From: Paracoccaceae bacterium | Lineage (GTDB): Bacteria > Pseudomonadota > Alphaproteobacteria > Rhodobacterales > Rhodobacteraceae | Direction: 5' to 3' | Length of the DNA: 64,000 bases | Assembly (NCBI GenBank): GCA_029246285.1 | Contig: JAQWNW010000043.1 | Coordinates: forward strand, 1 to 64,000 | In this document: positions 8,822 to 17,620 of the stretch, piece by piece | How positions within the stretch are numbered: position 1 is the first letter of the stretch | How the letters are laid out: the number at the start of each line of letters is the position of its first letter | The notes under the pieces: model-generated | What the model was told of the DNA's origin: nothing | Seen by the model: the letters and a program-made list of their open reading frames with translations, nothing else | The model's database searches: none | Program-made: the position numbers and the translations under genes

Positions 8822-9727
8822 ATGAAAAAAGAAAATTTTGGCGAGTTGATATGTGTTGTGAATCCTTTATCGGGAAAGTTACCTCTTAAGAAAAAAATAA
8901 ATTTAATCAAATCAACAATTCAGGACAAAAATTTAAGAATAGTTATCCCTAACTCTCCTGAAGAGTCTTCAAGGGTCTCTTATGAAGAGATGAAAAATGA
9001 GAATTTAGTTATCGCTTGTGGAGGAGATGGTTTACAGAATCTGGTTGCTGAGCAAGCCGTTAAAACAGGAGGTTCAATGATACCTTTCCCAATGGGTAGG
9101 GGAAATGATTTTGCGAGCTCTTTAGGAATTCATAATCATAAAGATGTGAAAATTGCTCTAACCGCTGGTGAGTTACGTAAGTCTAGATATGTCATCGCAG
9201 AATTTGATCAACACAAAAAAATCTGTCTTACCTGCGCAGGTGTAGGACTTTTAAGTGAAGCTGCATTTAGATCTTCAAAAATACCTATTTTAAGAGGTAG
9301 CGTTCTCTATGCAGTTGCAACTTTACTAAGTTTTTTTAAATTGCAGAATCATGGCTATAAAATCCTACATGATAATAATATAATCGACGATTCATTCTTA
9401 ATAATTGCTGGTGCAGCGTCGCCTTTTACTGGAGGGGGGATGTTTATTGCGCCAGATGCATTTAAAGAAAGTAATTTGGTCAATCTCTTAAGCGCAAAAA
9501 AAGTCTCTAGAATGCAAGCAGTTAAATTATTAGTTCAAGTTTTTTCAGGAAAACACATCAATAATGTAAATGTTTCAAATACCCACACCGAAAAATTTAA
9601 GATTGACACTCATTCCTCTCATCCATGGGCTAAATTAGTATACGGCGACGGAGAGTATTTAGGTGATCTACCAGTAAAAATCAGCATTGGTCAGGAGCCT
9701 CTAAATATTTTGGTACCGAATATTTGA
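8822..9727 (+). CDS. Diacylglycerol/lipid kinase family protein (YegS/BmrU type)
   Basis: This 301-residue protein has the DAGK catalytic domain: VVNPLSGK near residue 13, the nucleotide-binding GGDGLQNLVAEQ near residue 68 (the usual GGDGTxNE with Leu for Thr), PMGRGNDFASSLGI and a C-terminal beta-sandwich containing WAKLVYGDGEYLGDLPVKI. Such enzymes phosphorylate diacylglycerol, phosphatidylglycerol or sphingoid-like lipids at the cytoplasmic face of the membrane. It follows the amidohydrolase after 59 bases and has a clear AGAGG ribosome site. Confidence 0.85.
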   Translation: MKKENFGELICVVNPLSGKLPLKKKINLIKSTIQDKNLRIVIPNSPEESSRVSYEEMKNENLVIACGGDGLQNLVAEQAVKTGGSMIPFPMGRGNDFASSLGIHNHKDVKIALTAGELRKSRYVIAEFDQHKKICLTCAGVGLLSEAAFRSSKIPILRGSVLYAVATLLSFFKLQNHGYKILHDNNIIDDSFLIIAGAASPFTGGGMFIAPDAFKESNLVNLLSAKKVSRMQAVKLLVQVFSGKHINNVNVSNTHTEKFKIDTHSSHPWAKLVYGDGEYLGDLPVKISIGQEPLNILVPNI

Positions 9728-9870
9728 TTTTTCTTTTCAAGGAGCCTTATAATTTTTACAAACGATGGAATAATTGCTTCGAATAACTTAATTCTTAATC
9801 TTAGTATTTCTTTTAATTTATATGCGACATTAAAAGTCGTGTTTGTATAGTATCACTATTTTATCTTGAG

Positions 9871-9888
9871 TAACTTATGATTAAGTTA
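9871..9888. promoter_or_regulatory. 7-bp stem with 4-base loop upstream of threonine aldolase gene
   Basis: TAACTTA at 9871-9877 and TAAGTTA at 9882-9888 form a short hairpin or dyad 34 bases before the aldolase start, inside a 195-base gap that holds nothing else recognisable. The arms can be extended by one G-T and one A-T pair. It may be an operator or a weak terminator of the lipid-kinase transcript. Confidence 0.25.
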
Positions 9889-9922
9889 TTTAAATGATTT
9901 TTGGGCTGTTAGGACTTAACAA

Positions 9923-10975
9923 ATGAATTACGCTAATAGAGATCGACAAAATTTTAAAACTCGAGTTGACTTAAGGAGTGATACTGTCACTCAACCCTGC
10001 GAGGGAATGAAGAACGCTATGATGAGTGCCCCATTAGGGGATGACGTATACGGGGATGATCCATCAGTCAATTTTTTAGAAGAGAAAGTAGCAAAACTGT
10101 TTAATAAAGAAGCTGCTTTGTTAGTATCTAGTGGGACACAATCAAATTTATGTGCAATGCTTTCACACTGCCAAAGAGGTGAAGAAATACTCACAGGTGA
10201 TCATTATCATGTTTTTGTAGATGAAGCTGGAGGGGCTTCAGTTCTGGGTGGCGTTATGTTTGCGCCGCTCGCAACACAAGATAATGGTGCTGTTTTAATC
10301 GAGGAAATAAAAGAAAAAATTAAACCTGATAATGAGCATTATCCAATATCTAGAATGTTGTCTTTGGAAAATACCCACCAAGGTAATGTTTTAAATGTGA
10401 ATGAAATCAAAAAAATGGCTAATTGTGGAAAAGATAATGGGCTTTCTATCCACTTGGATGGTGCACGCATAATGAATGCAATTACAAAGCTTCGTATTGA
10501 ACCAAAGAAAATAGTAGAAAGTATTGATTCTGTCTCATTGTGTCTGTCAAAGGGGCTTGGCACTCCAGCGGGATCCGTTTTGTCAGGTTCAAAAGATTTC
10601 ATAAAAAGAGCTAGGCGTATTCGAAAATTATTGGGTGGTGGTTTGAGACAGGCAGGAATACTAGCAGCAGCGGGAATTTATGCTTTAGACAATAATGTAG
10701 AGCGTATGGCAGATGATCACCGCAATGCAATTCGATTAGCTGAACAATTAAATGATATATCAAGAATTAAAGTTGATTTGGATAAGGTTCAAACAAATAT
10801 GGTATTTATAGAGTTTGAAAATGGAATTGCTCCAAAGTTTCGTAACTTTATGGAACAAAAAGGTATACTACTTGGTGCAGATTGGAATAATGTAATAAGA
10901 TTAGTTACTCACTTAAATTGTCAAAAAGCTGATGTCGATTTATTTGCAAGCGAAGCAAAAAGCTTTTTCGAGTGA
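9923..10975 (+). CDS. Low-specificity L-threonine aldolase
   Basis: A 350-residue PLP enzyme of the threonine aldolase/beta-eliminating lyase family. It opens with VDLRSDTVTQPCEGM and GDDVYGDDPSVN, signature blocks of the family, has the substrate loop SGTQSNLCAM, HLDGAR before the cofactor, and the PLP-binding Lys210 in CLSKGLGTPAGS. It cleaves threonine or allo-threonine to glycine and acetaldehyde, and beta-hydroxy amino acids more broadly. AGGA upstream supports the ATG at 9923. Length is normal for the family. Confidence 0.92.
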   Translation: MNYANRDRQNFKTRVDLRSDTVTQPCEGMKNAMMSAPLGDDVYGDDPSVNFLEEKVAKLFNKEAALLVSSGTQSNLCAMLSHCQRGEEILTGDHYHVFVDEAGGASVLGGVMFAPLATQDNGAVLIEEIKEKIKPDNEHYPISRMLSLENTHQGNVLNVNEIKKMANCGKDNGLSIHLDGARIMNAITKLRIEPKKIVESIDSVSLCLSKGLGTPAGSVLSGSKDFIKRARRIRKLLGGGLRQAGILAAAGIYALDNNVERMADDHRNAIRLAEQLNDISRIKVDLDKVQTNMVFIEFENGIAPKFRNFMEQKGILLGADWNNVIRLVTHLNCQKADVDLFASEAKSFFE

Positions 10976-10992
10976 TGTTGAAAATTAAGTAA

Positions 10993-11988
10993 ATGCAAAA
11001 ATACTCCATGTTAGATTTGGCTCCGGTATCAGAAAACAGTAATGTATCTGATGCCTTAAATAATACTTTAGACTTGGCTATTTATGCTGAGGAATGTGGA
11101 TATCATCGTTATTGGTTAGCTGAACATCACAATATGCCTGGCATTGCGAGTGCAGCAACCTCAGTCGTTATTAGCCGTGTTGCATCTAAAACCAACAGAA
11201 TTAGGGTTGGGGCTGGTGGAGTTATGTTACCAAATCATTCTCCACTTGTAATCGCAGAACAATTTGGCACTTTGGAATCGTTTTTCCCTAATAGAATTGA
11301 TTTGGGCTTAGGCAGAGCGCCGGGGAGCGATCAATTAACAGCCAGAGCGTTGAGAAAAAAATCAGACAACAATCAACATTTTCCATCTGACGTATTGGAA
11401 TTGATTTCTTATTTATCTGACACACCCAATAACAATGGTGTAACAGCAATACCGGGTAGTGGTACTAAGGTGCCAGTTTGGATTTTGGGTTCGAGCCTTT
11501 ATGGAGCTGAATTAGCAGCACATTTTGGTTTGCCATACGCTTTCGCTTCACATTTTGCGCCGGCACTTTTGGAGAAAGCATTACATGTTTATCGCTCAAC
11601 CTTTAACCCATCAAAATGGGCAAGCAAACCGTACGTTATGATTTGCGCGGGTGTATGTGCTGCTGAACATACTGATGAAGCACTTTTTTTGCGCTCTTCT
11701 CAGGTAATATCCTTTGCAAATCTTATTACTGGAAAGCCAAGTAAGCTTGCGCCTCCAGATAGGAATATCAAGAACCTAATTCCACCAGTTGTGTTAGCAC
11801 AAGTAGAGCAAACTTTCTCGTGTTCAGCGGTTGGCGATGCTGAAACAATTGAAAAACAAATCAAGGGTATTTTAACTCGCTATCAACCAGATGAGTTGAT
11901 GATTACTGGTGCGGTTTATGACCATGATTTGCGAAAGCGTTCATTTGGTATAGCAAGCAAAGTCTTGTCAGCATTAAAAACCATTTAA
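10993..11988 (+). CDS. LLM-class flavin-dependent oxidoreductase
   Basis: This 331-residue protein belongs to the bacterial luciferase-like monooxygenase superfamily, MsnO8/YhbW-like branch. Diagnostic blocks are [49 protein letters not shown], the [13 protein letters not shown] block and [15 protein letters not shown]. Members use reduced FMN for oxidation of small organic substrates. It starts 17 bases after the threonine aldolase stop, so the two are likely cotranscribed. The substrate is unknown. Confidence 0.88.
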   Translation: MQKYSMLDLAPVSENSNVSDALNNTLDLAIYAEECGYHRYWLAEHHNMPGIASAATSVVISRVASKTNRIRVGAGGVMLPNHSPLVIAEQFGTLESFFPNRIDLGLGRAPGSDQLTARALRKKSDNNQHFPSDVLELISYLSDTPNNNGVTAIPGSGTKVPVWILGSSLYGAELAAHFGLPYAFASHFAPALLEKALHVYRSTFNPSKWASKPYVMICAGVCAAEHTDEALFLRSSQVISFANLITGKPSKLAPPDRNIKNLIPPVVLAQVEQTFSCSAVGDAETIEKQIKGILTRYQPDELMITGAVYDHDLRKRSFGIASKVLSALKTI

Positions 11989-12057
11989 AATTAAAAAATT
12001 TAAACAAGACTTGTTATATTAATAGACATTCTTAAGATATACGAATACCCATTCAGC

Positions 12058-13272
12058 ATGCCTGAAAAAAAAGCTGTAATTTACTTAAATAAGTCTTCTC
12101 CACCTCACATCGTGACATTAGTTTCTTTGGCTGGAATGAGTGCGCTGGCGATGAACATATTCTTACCGTCTTTACCAGGTATGACAGAGTATTTTGGAAC
12201 AACTTATACTGTAATGAATTTATCTATCTCCATGTATTTAGCAGTTACCGCTTTACTGCAGATTTTTATTGGCCCCATTTCTGATAAACTTGGGCGGCGA
12301 CCAGTAGTTTTAACAAGTTTTTTTATATTCTTTGTTGCTACCATTGGGTGCCTTCTTAGCAAGAGTATTGAGTTATTTTTGTTTTTTAGAATGTTACAAG
12401 CAGTGATAGTTACAGGAATGGTGTTATCACGAGCTATAGTAAGAGATATTGTCGGAAGTGAAAAAGCTGCGAGTATGATTGGCTATGTGACAATGGGCAT
12501 GGCTATCGTGCCAATGTTTGCTCCTGCGATAGGTGGTCTCCTCAATGATTTATTTGGCTGGAAGGCAAATTTTAGTATGCTGTTACTGATTTGTTTAATA
12601 ATTACGGTATTTGCTTACTTTGATCTTGGTGAAACCAACAAGAACACTTCGCGTAGTATTTCAGAACAGATAAGAGAATATCCCGAGTTATTTGGTTCAA
12701 AACGTTTTTGGGCTTATTGCTTTACGACGGTCTTTGCGAGTGGATCATTTTTTGCCTATATAGGTGGCGCACCATTCGTCTCAACAAATTCCTTTAATTT
12801 AAGCTCTAGTGAGTTTGGAATTTATTTTGGATTAACTACCCTTGGGTATGTTTCAGGTAGTTTTATTTCAGGAAAATATTCGGAAAAATTTGGAATTCAA
12901 TTTATGTTGTTATATGGTTCTTGGATTACTGTACTTGGACTTTTGACAGCTTTAATTTTATTCCTTTTGGGATATGAACATCCAATAATATTCTTTGGCT
13001 GCATGATTTGGGCAGGAATTGGAAACGGCATGGTTTTACCCAATGCTAATGCTGGATTATTATCGGTGCGACCAAGTTTGGCAGGTAGTGCATCAGGAAT
13101 TGGTGGTGCTATTATGCTAGGTTTTGGTGCTTTATTCGCATATTTAGCTGGTTTGATTTCTACAGTTGATTCAGGAGTGAATCCTTTGATATTTTTGATG
13201 GCTTTTACATCGATTATGGGAGTTTTAGTTGTGAAATACATAATATTTTTAGAGCAACGTATTTCAAATTGA
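12058..13272 (+). CDS. MFS multidrug efflux transporter, Bcr/CflA family
   Basis: The 404-residue protein has twelve predicted hydrophobic helices and the MFS loop motif GPISDKLGRRPV after helix 2. The N-terminal FLPSLPGMTEYFGT and the GWKANF segment are characteristic of Bcr/CflA drug:proton antiporters. It should export small hydrophobic compounds from the inner membrane. No strong ribosome site precedes the ATG. It lies between the LLM oxidoreductase and the desaturase in the same direction. Confidence 0.87.
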   Translation: MPEKKAVIYLNKSSPPHIVTLVSLAGMSALAMNIFLPSLPGMTEYFGTTYTVMNLSISMYLAVTALLQIFIGPISDKLGRRPVVLTSFFIFFVATIGCLLSKSIELFLFFRMLQAVIVTGMVLSRAIVRDIVGSEKAASMIGYVTMGMAIVPMFAPAIGGLLNDLFGWKANFSMLLLICLIITVFAYFDLGETNKNTSRSISEQIREYPELFGSKRFWAYCFTTVFASGSFFAYIGGAPFVSTNSFNLSSSEFGIYFGLTTLGYVSGSFISGKYSEKFGIQFMLLYGSWITVLGLLTALILFLLGYEHPIIFFGCMIWAGIGNGMVLPNANAGLLSVRPSLAGSASGIGGAIMLGFGALFAYLAGLISTVDSGVNPLIFLMAFTSIMGVLVVKYIIFLEQRISN

Positions 13273-13303
13273 CGTTTGTTAAGGACACTGATTATTTAGG
13301 TAA

Positions 13304-14254
13304 ATGAAAGTAGATAAAAGATACTTTACGTCGGATGAAATACGTCCATTAGCTCGACGATCTAATATTATGGGTCTTATTTTAATTTTACACTGTTACC
13401 TAATAATCGTGATGGCACTATTAATGTTTTACTTATGGAGTAATATCGTTACATTTTTTTTAGCAATTATGATAATTGGGTCAAGGCAACTCGGTTTAGC
13501 AATATTGATGCATGATGCCGCTCACAGAGCGTTATTTGCAAGAAAATCCTTTAATGATCTTTTGGGCTTTTGGATTTGTGGCTGTCCGATACTAGCGGAC
13601 TTATTCTCATATAGGCGCTTTCATTTAATGCATCACAAATATACCCAAACTGAAAAAGATCCAGATAAAGTTTTGTCGCTACCGTTTCCAGTTACACGGT
13701 TGAGTTTGTTTAGAAAATTTTTGAGAGACTTAACGGGACAAACTGGAGTAAAGCTTTTTTTACGACAATTGCTTGATTCTTATAGATTAGCTTTTGATAA
13801 AGATGCAATTAACAACTCATCTAAACAACCACAAACTTTTAAGGCTTCTTCATTATTTCGTCCTTTAGTTTCAAATTTTTTCATTTTTCTAATAATGGGG
13901 TATTTAGGGGCTTGGTGGTGGTGGTTTGCTTTTTGGTTGCTACCACTATTTACTTGGTTTCAGATAGTGGTTCGCATTAGAAATATAGCAGAGCATGCTG
14001 CCACTGAATTCTCAACTAACGGGCTTCAAAATGTTCGAACGACCTACGCTAGTCCACTGATGAGATTATTTGTTGCACCATATTGGGTTAACTATCACTT
14101 GGAACATCATTTAATTATGCATGTTCCATGTTGGCGATTACCAAAGGTCCATGAATTAATGCTTAGGAAAGGATATTCTAATCAAATGAAATTAGCTAAA
14201 AGTTATTTAGAGGTCTTTAAAGAAGTCACAAGTAAACAAATCTTTTCAAGTTAA
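13304..14254 (+). CDS. Membrane fatty acid desaturase family protein
   Basis: A 316-residue integral membrane diiron enzyme. The three histidine boxes are present: HDAAH, HLMHH and HLEHHLIMH, with several long hydrophobic helices between them. Family members introduce double bonds or hydroxyl groups into fatty acyl chains, carotenoids or similar lipids. A second, different member of the family is encoded at 61340-62233. It ends 7 bases from the convergent SDR gene, so no room exists for a separate terminator. Confidence 0.87.
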   Translation: MKVDKRYFTSDEIRPLARRSNIMGLILILHCYLIIVMALLMFYLWSNIVTFFLAIMIIGSRQLGLAILMHDAAHRALFARKSFNDLLGFWICGCPILADLFSYRRFHLMHHKYTQTEKDPDKVLSLPFPVTRLSLFRKFLRDLTGQTGVKLFLRQLLDSYRLAFDKDAINNSSKQPQTFKASSLFRPLVSNFFIFLIMGYLGAWWWWFAFWLLPLFTWFQIVVRIRNIAEHAATEFSTNGLQNVRTTYASPLMRLFVAPYWVNYHLEHHLIMHVPCWRLPKVHELMLRKGYSNQMKLAKSYLEVFKEVTSKQIFSS

Positions 14255-14261
14255 TTAATTT

Positions 14262-15104
14262 TTAATGCTTGTCAGGCTTTCCACTACCGCCAACCCTACA
14301 ATGAACACCACCATCAACCATTAGAGTGATACCGGTTATAAATTGCGCTTCATCACTTGCTAAAAACAATGCAGCATTCGCAACATCCCAAGCGGTGCCC
14401 ATTTTACCCTTCAGAGGTACCTTAGAGTCTCTCGCTGATATAATTTTTTCTCTCGATTCGTTCCATGCGTCGACTCGCGCATCGATGGCCATTGGTGTGT
14501 TCATTAGTCCAGGCTCAATACAATTAGCTCTAATCCCATATTTAGCGTTTTGAATCGCAACTTGTTCAGTCAAAGCATTTACTCCAGCTTTGCTAACTTT
14601 GTAACTTATCCAAGGATACTCTTCATGAACGGCAGTTGAAGAAATATTGACAATGTTTCCATATTTTTGTTTTCGCATTATCGGAATTACATATTTACAA
14701 GTAAATATCATTGATTTTAGATTTACAGATAAAATGTAGTCGAAATTTTTACTATCTATTTGTGTTATTTCTGAGTCACCACCAGCAATCGAAATACCCA
14801 CGTTATTATGTAATATGTCTATTCTTCCAAAGTTTTTTTGAGTTTCCAAAATCATTTTCTTAATTTCAAGCTCCTTTGTAACATCAGCTTTATAAGCTAA
14901 TCCAAAACCTCCAATTGAATTTATTTCATCAACCGTATCTTGAGCTGCCTCTAGATTATTATCTACAACTATTACTTTTGCGCCCTCTTTTGCATAAGTT
15001 ATTGCTGATGCCCGTCCATTTCCTATCGTTTCGCCTTTGCGTTGCCCGCCACCAATGACTATGGCAATTTTTTCATTTACTCTAAATTCTCTTAATTGCG
15101 TCAT
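14262..15104 (-). CDS. SDR family oxidoreductase
   Basis: A 280-residue classical short-chain dehydrogenase. The cofactor loop is the extended variant GGGQRKGETIGNG found in one SDR branch, followed by HNNVG, a catalytic Ser in NISSTA and the intact YKVSK active-site motif, with an ending FITGITLMVDGG. It probably oxidises or reduces a hydroxyl/keto group using NAD(P)H. It is divergent from the M20 amidohydrolase across 144 bases. A CAGGTA ribosome site supports the start. The substrate is unknown. Confidence 0.88.
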   Translation of the reverse strand: MTQLREFRVNEKIAIVIGGGQRKGETIGNGRASAITYAKEGAKVIVVDNNLEAAQDTVDEINSIGGFGLAYKADVTKELEIKKMILETQKNFGRIDILHNNVGISIAGGDSEITQIDSKNFDYILSVNLKSMIFTCKYVIPIMRKQKYGNIVNISSTAVHEEYPWISYKVSKAGVNALTEQVAIQNAKYGIRANCIEPGLMNTPMAIDARVDAWNESREKIISARDSKVPLKGKMGTAWDVANAALFLASDEAQFITGITLMVDGGVHCRVGGSGKPDKH

Positions 15105-15248
15105 AAAATATACCTGATTTTGTTTGAAATTATTTATATATGATTTAGTTTGTTTTCGTATTTAATATATTTACAGTATACAAAACTTTTTAGAAAACTC
15201 ACTGGGTTTATCTTGAATTCTTGCTTATTTAACTAAAGGAAATTTTAA

Positions 15249-16400
15249 ATGATTAGCTCTTCTTTGAACTTAAGTATGAAAAAATGGCGGCAATCTCTTC
15301 ATCAAATCCCTGAATTCGGCTTTGAGACATTTGATACTGCATCCTTTATTGTAGAAAAATTAAAGAATTTTGGCATCACGGACATAGAGACAAACGTTGG
15401 GGGCACTGGAGTAGTTGCAACAATTAGGTGTGGAAATTCTAATAAGGCGATAGCATTGAGAGCTGATATGGATGCATTAATGATAACTGAAAAAAATGAT
15501 GTTGCATATAAATCTTTAAGGCCTGGTTTTATGCATGCTTGTGGTCATGATGGTCATACTGCCACTTTACTTGGGGCGGCTAATGTCTTGCATAATGAAG
15601 GTGGTTTTAATGGTGTTGTTCGTCTTTTATTTCAGCCTGCTGAGGAATGGGGGAAAGGCGCTCAATCCATGATTGATGATCAACTTATGACACGATTTCC
15701 TTTTGTTGAAATCTGGGGTTTTCATAATATGCCTGGGATCCCTCTGGGGTTTTTTGAGACATGTGAAGGTCCATTTATGTCAGCAGAAGATAATTTTGAA
15801 ATTATTTTAAAAGGTTTAGGGGGGCATTCATCTTTACCCCATAAAGGTAGAGAAACATTAGTTCCCGCATGTAGTTTGATAATGGAATTACAAACTATTG
15901 TGTCTCGAAAAATCAACCCTAATGAAACCGCTGTTATTTCTGTAACTGAATTTGAATCTGATGGATTGAGAAATGCACTTCCGGGAACGTCTGTGATTTC
16001 TGGTGATGTTCGAAGTTTTAACAAAAGTATTAGTCAGAAAATCAAGATAGAAATGGAAAAATTAGTAAATTCAATTGCCATAGCACATGATTTAGAAGTC
16101 GAGTTTAAATACACTAATGAGTTTATTCCTCTTATCAACGATGAGGAGCTATCGAAAAAATCTTTGGAAATCGCTTCGAGTGTTTTTGGTAAAAGAAAAA
16201 CTAAGAAAGCAAACGAACCTATTACGGGTTCAGAGGATTTTGCTCGTTATCTTGATAAGGTTCCTGGTTCATTTGCTTTTATTGGCAATGGTTCAGAGTC
16301 AAAACCTTTACACAATCCGTATTATGATTTTAATGACGAAATTCTGCAGTGTGGTGCTGACTACTTGATTGCAGTTGCTAGATCGAGATTGTCTGTTTAA
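15249..16400 (+). CDS. M20-family amidohydrolase (hippurate hydrolase type)
   Basis: A 383-residue metal-dependent amidohydrolase. Metal-binding signatures are intact: MHACGHDGHTA with Cys98, His100 and His103, the AEEWGKGA block, HSSLPHKG in the dimerisation domain, and the C-terminal GSEDFARYL. HipO/AmhX-type enzymes cleave N-acyl amino acids or indole-acetyl conjugates to free acid and amino acid. A strong AAAGGAAA ribosome site precedes the ATG. Its position before an aromatic-cleavage gene pair suggests it may release an aromatic acid, which is an inference from context. Confidence 0.88.
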   Translation: MISSSLNLSMKKWRQSLHQIPEFGFETFDTASFIVEKLKNFGITDIETNVGGTGVVATIRCGNSNKAIALRADMDALMITEKNDVAYKSLRPGFMHACGHDGHTATLLGAANVLHNEGGFNGVVRLLFQPAEEWGKGAQSMIDDQLMTRFPFVEIWGFHNMPGIPLGFFETCEGPFMSAEDNFEIILKGLGGHSSLPHKGRETLVPACSLIMELQTIVSRKINPNETAVISVTEFESDGLRNALPGTSVISGDVRSFNKSISQKIKIEMEKLVNSIAIAHDLEVEFKYTNEFIPLINDEELSKKSLEIASSVFGKRKTKKANEPITGSEDFARYLDKVPGSFAFIGNGSESKPLHNPYYDFNDEILQCGADYLIAVARSRLSV

Positions 16401-16491
16401 GTTTAAAAATGATTAGAGAGATCTGATTATTTGAATTGTAATTTCTTGAGAAGTTTAATTTAATGACGAAGAAACTAGGATCTTAAATATA

Positions 16492-16659
16492 ATGACTTTC
16501 AGCGCCCATTTAGAGTATCTATTTCATATTACTTGTGGAGAGTGTAAGTTTTACTGGACATATGCCTCTATGGATAAAGCATTTGATATAACAAAAAGAC
16601 AATATTTTTGCCCAAACTGTGGAAGTAAAAATGTGGTAAAGCTTGAAGAAGAATTGTAA
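16492..16659 (+). CDS. Small zinc-ribbon protein (55 aa)
   Basis: An uncharacterised 55-residue protein with two CxxC pairs, CGEC near residues 15-18 and CPNC near 40-43, separated by a helix-like linker, which is the pattern of a single zinc ribbon. It ends in an acidic tail (EEEL). AGGA lies about 11 bases before the ATG at 16492. The gene sits alone between the M20 amidohydrolase and the extradiol dioxygenase. Zinc ribbons of this size usually bind nucleic acid or act as regulatory partners of another protein; nothing indicates which here. Confidence 0.6.
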   Translation: MTFSAHLEYLFHITCGECKFYWTYASMDKAFDITKRQYFCPNCGSKNVVKLEEEL

Positions 16660-16748
16660 TTTGATGGATCGTGAAACTAGCGTTTCTTAAGAGTTTGTTA
16701 GAATTATTTTTATCTCAAAATGTAAAGTTGTTAATTGTAGGGAAGAAA

Positions 16749-17588
16749 ATGATAAAAAATGCGCTAAGAGCGGGTGCTTATTTGCACCATCTTGAAATTG
16801 AGAGTGAAAACCCTAATGAACTTGCTCAGTTTTATTCGTTAGCTATGGATATGAAATTAGAAGAAATTTCAGAAAATAATTGGTTATGCTGTGGAACTGA
16901 TAGAAAAATACTGATCACTAAAGGACAAAGTAATAAGCTCTCGTATGCAGCCTTTGCGTGTCATGATATTGATGGGCTCAATAATATTAGAAACCGAGCG
17001 CAAGTTGCTGGGTTAGAAATTTTAGAATCTAAGAGTCGTTTTTTGAAAGCTGGAGCTTTTGCTGTTTCTGATCCGGATGAAAATATTATATGTTTTGGAT
17101 TGGTAACACCTGATAAGACCGTTTCAAAGAGACTTCACGCGCCGTTACAGCATTTAACTTTTGCGTCAAAGAATGTTGAGAATATGGTTGAATTTTATGA
17201 AGGTAAGCTAGGTTTTTTTCTATCTGATAGAGTCCTTCACGAGAATGGGGATCTAGCAACGGCATTTATGACCTCTAATCATGAGCACCACACAATAGCG
17301 TGCTTTAAAGCAAATTATAACGGGATTGATCACCACTCTTATGAGGCAGGTAATTGGATTTATATAAGAGATTGGTGTGATCATTTTTCTGAATTGGACA
17401 TTCAATTGATTTGGGGTCCTGGACGCCATGGTCCTGGAAATAATCTTTTTGTGTTTATTGAAGATTTAGACAAAAATTGGATTGAGATTTCAGCTGAATT
17501 AGAGACCGTTATTGATCGAGAGACAAAGGATTGGCCTCAAAGTCAGCGAACCCTAAATAAATGGGGAAAGGCTATAATGCGATCATGA
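16749..17588 (+). CDS. Type I extradiol ring-cleavage dioxygenase (two VOC domains)
   Basis: A 279-residue protein with tandem vicinal-oxygen-chelate domains. The second domain keeps the facial triad of type I extradiol dioxygenases: His near 134 in LQHLTFA, His near 194 in IDHHSYEAG, and Glu near 245 in WIEISAE; the GPGRHGPGNN loop is also typical. It should open the ring of a catechol-type substrate next to one hydroxyl using Fe(II) and oxygen. The ATG at 16749 was chosen because AGGGAAG lies 4-10 bases upstream; an earlier ATG-less extension has no ribosome site. It lies 32 bases before an FAD hydroxylase, forming an aromatic meta-cleavage pair. Confidence 0.82.
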   Translation: MIKNALRAGAYLHHLEIESENPNELAQFYSLAMDMKLEEISENNWLCCGTDRKILITKGQSNKLSYAAFACHDIDGLNNIRNRAQVAGLEILESKSRFLKAGAFAVSDPDENIICFGLVTPDKTVSKRLHAPLQHLTFASKNVENMVEFYEGKLGFFLSDRVLHENGDLATAFMTSNHEHHTIACFKANYNGIDHHSYEAGNWIYIRDWCDHFSELDIQLIWGPGRHGPGNNLFVFIEDLDKNWIEISAELETVIDRETKDWPQSQRTLNKWGKAIMRS

Positions 17589-17620
17589 TAGAATTATTAG
17601 AAGTATATTGAATAATTTTT

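Noticed and set aside
14262-15104. Odd glycine-rich loop GGGQRKGETIGNG in an SDR looked like a broken cofactor site.
   Set aside because: The same extended loop is known in a branch of classical SDRs, and the SxxxxYxxxK set is intact.
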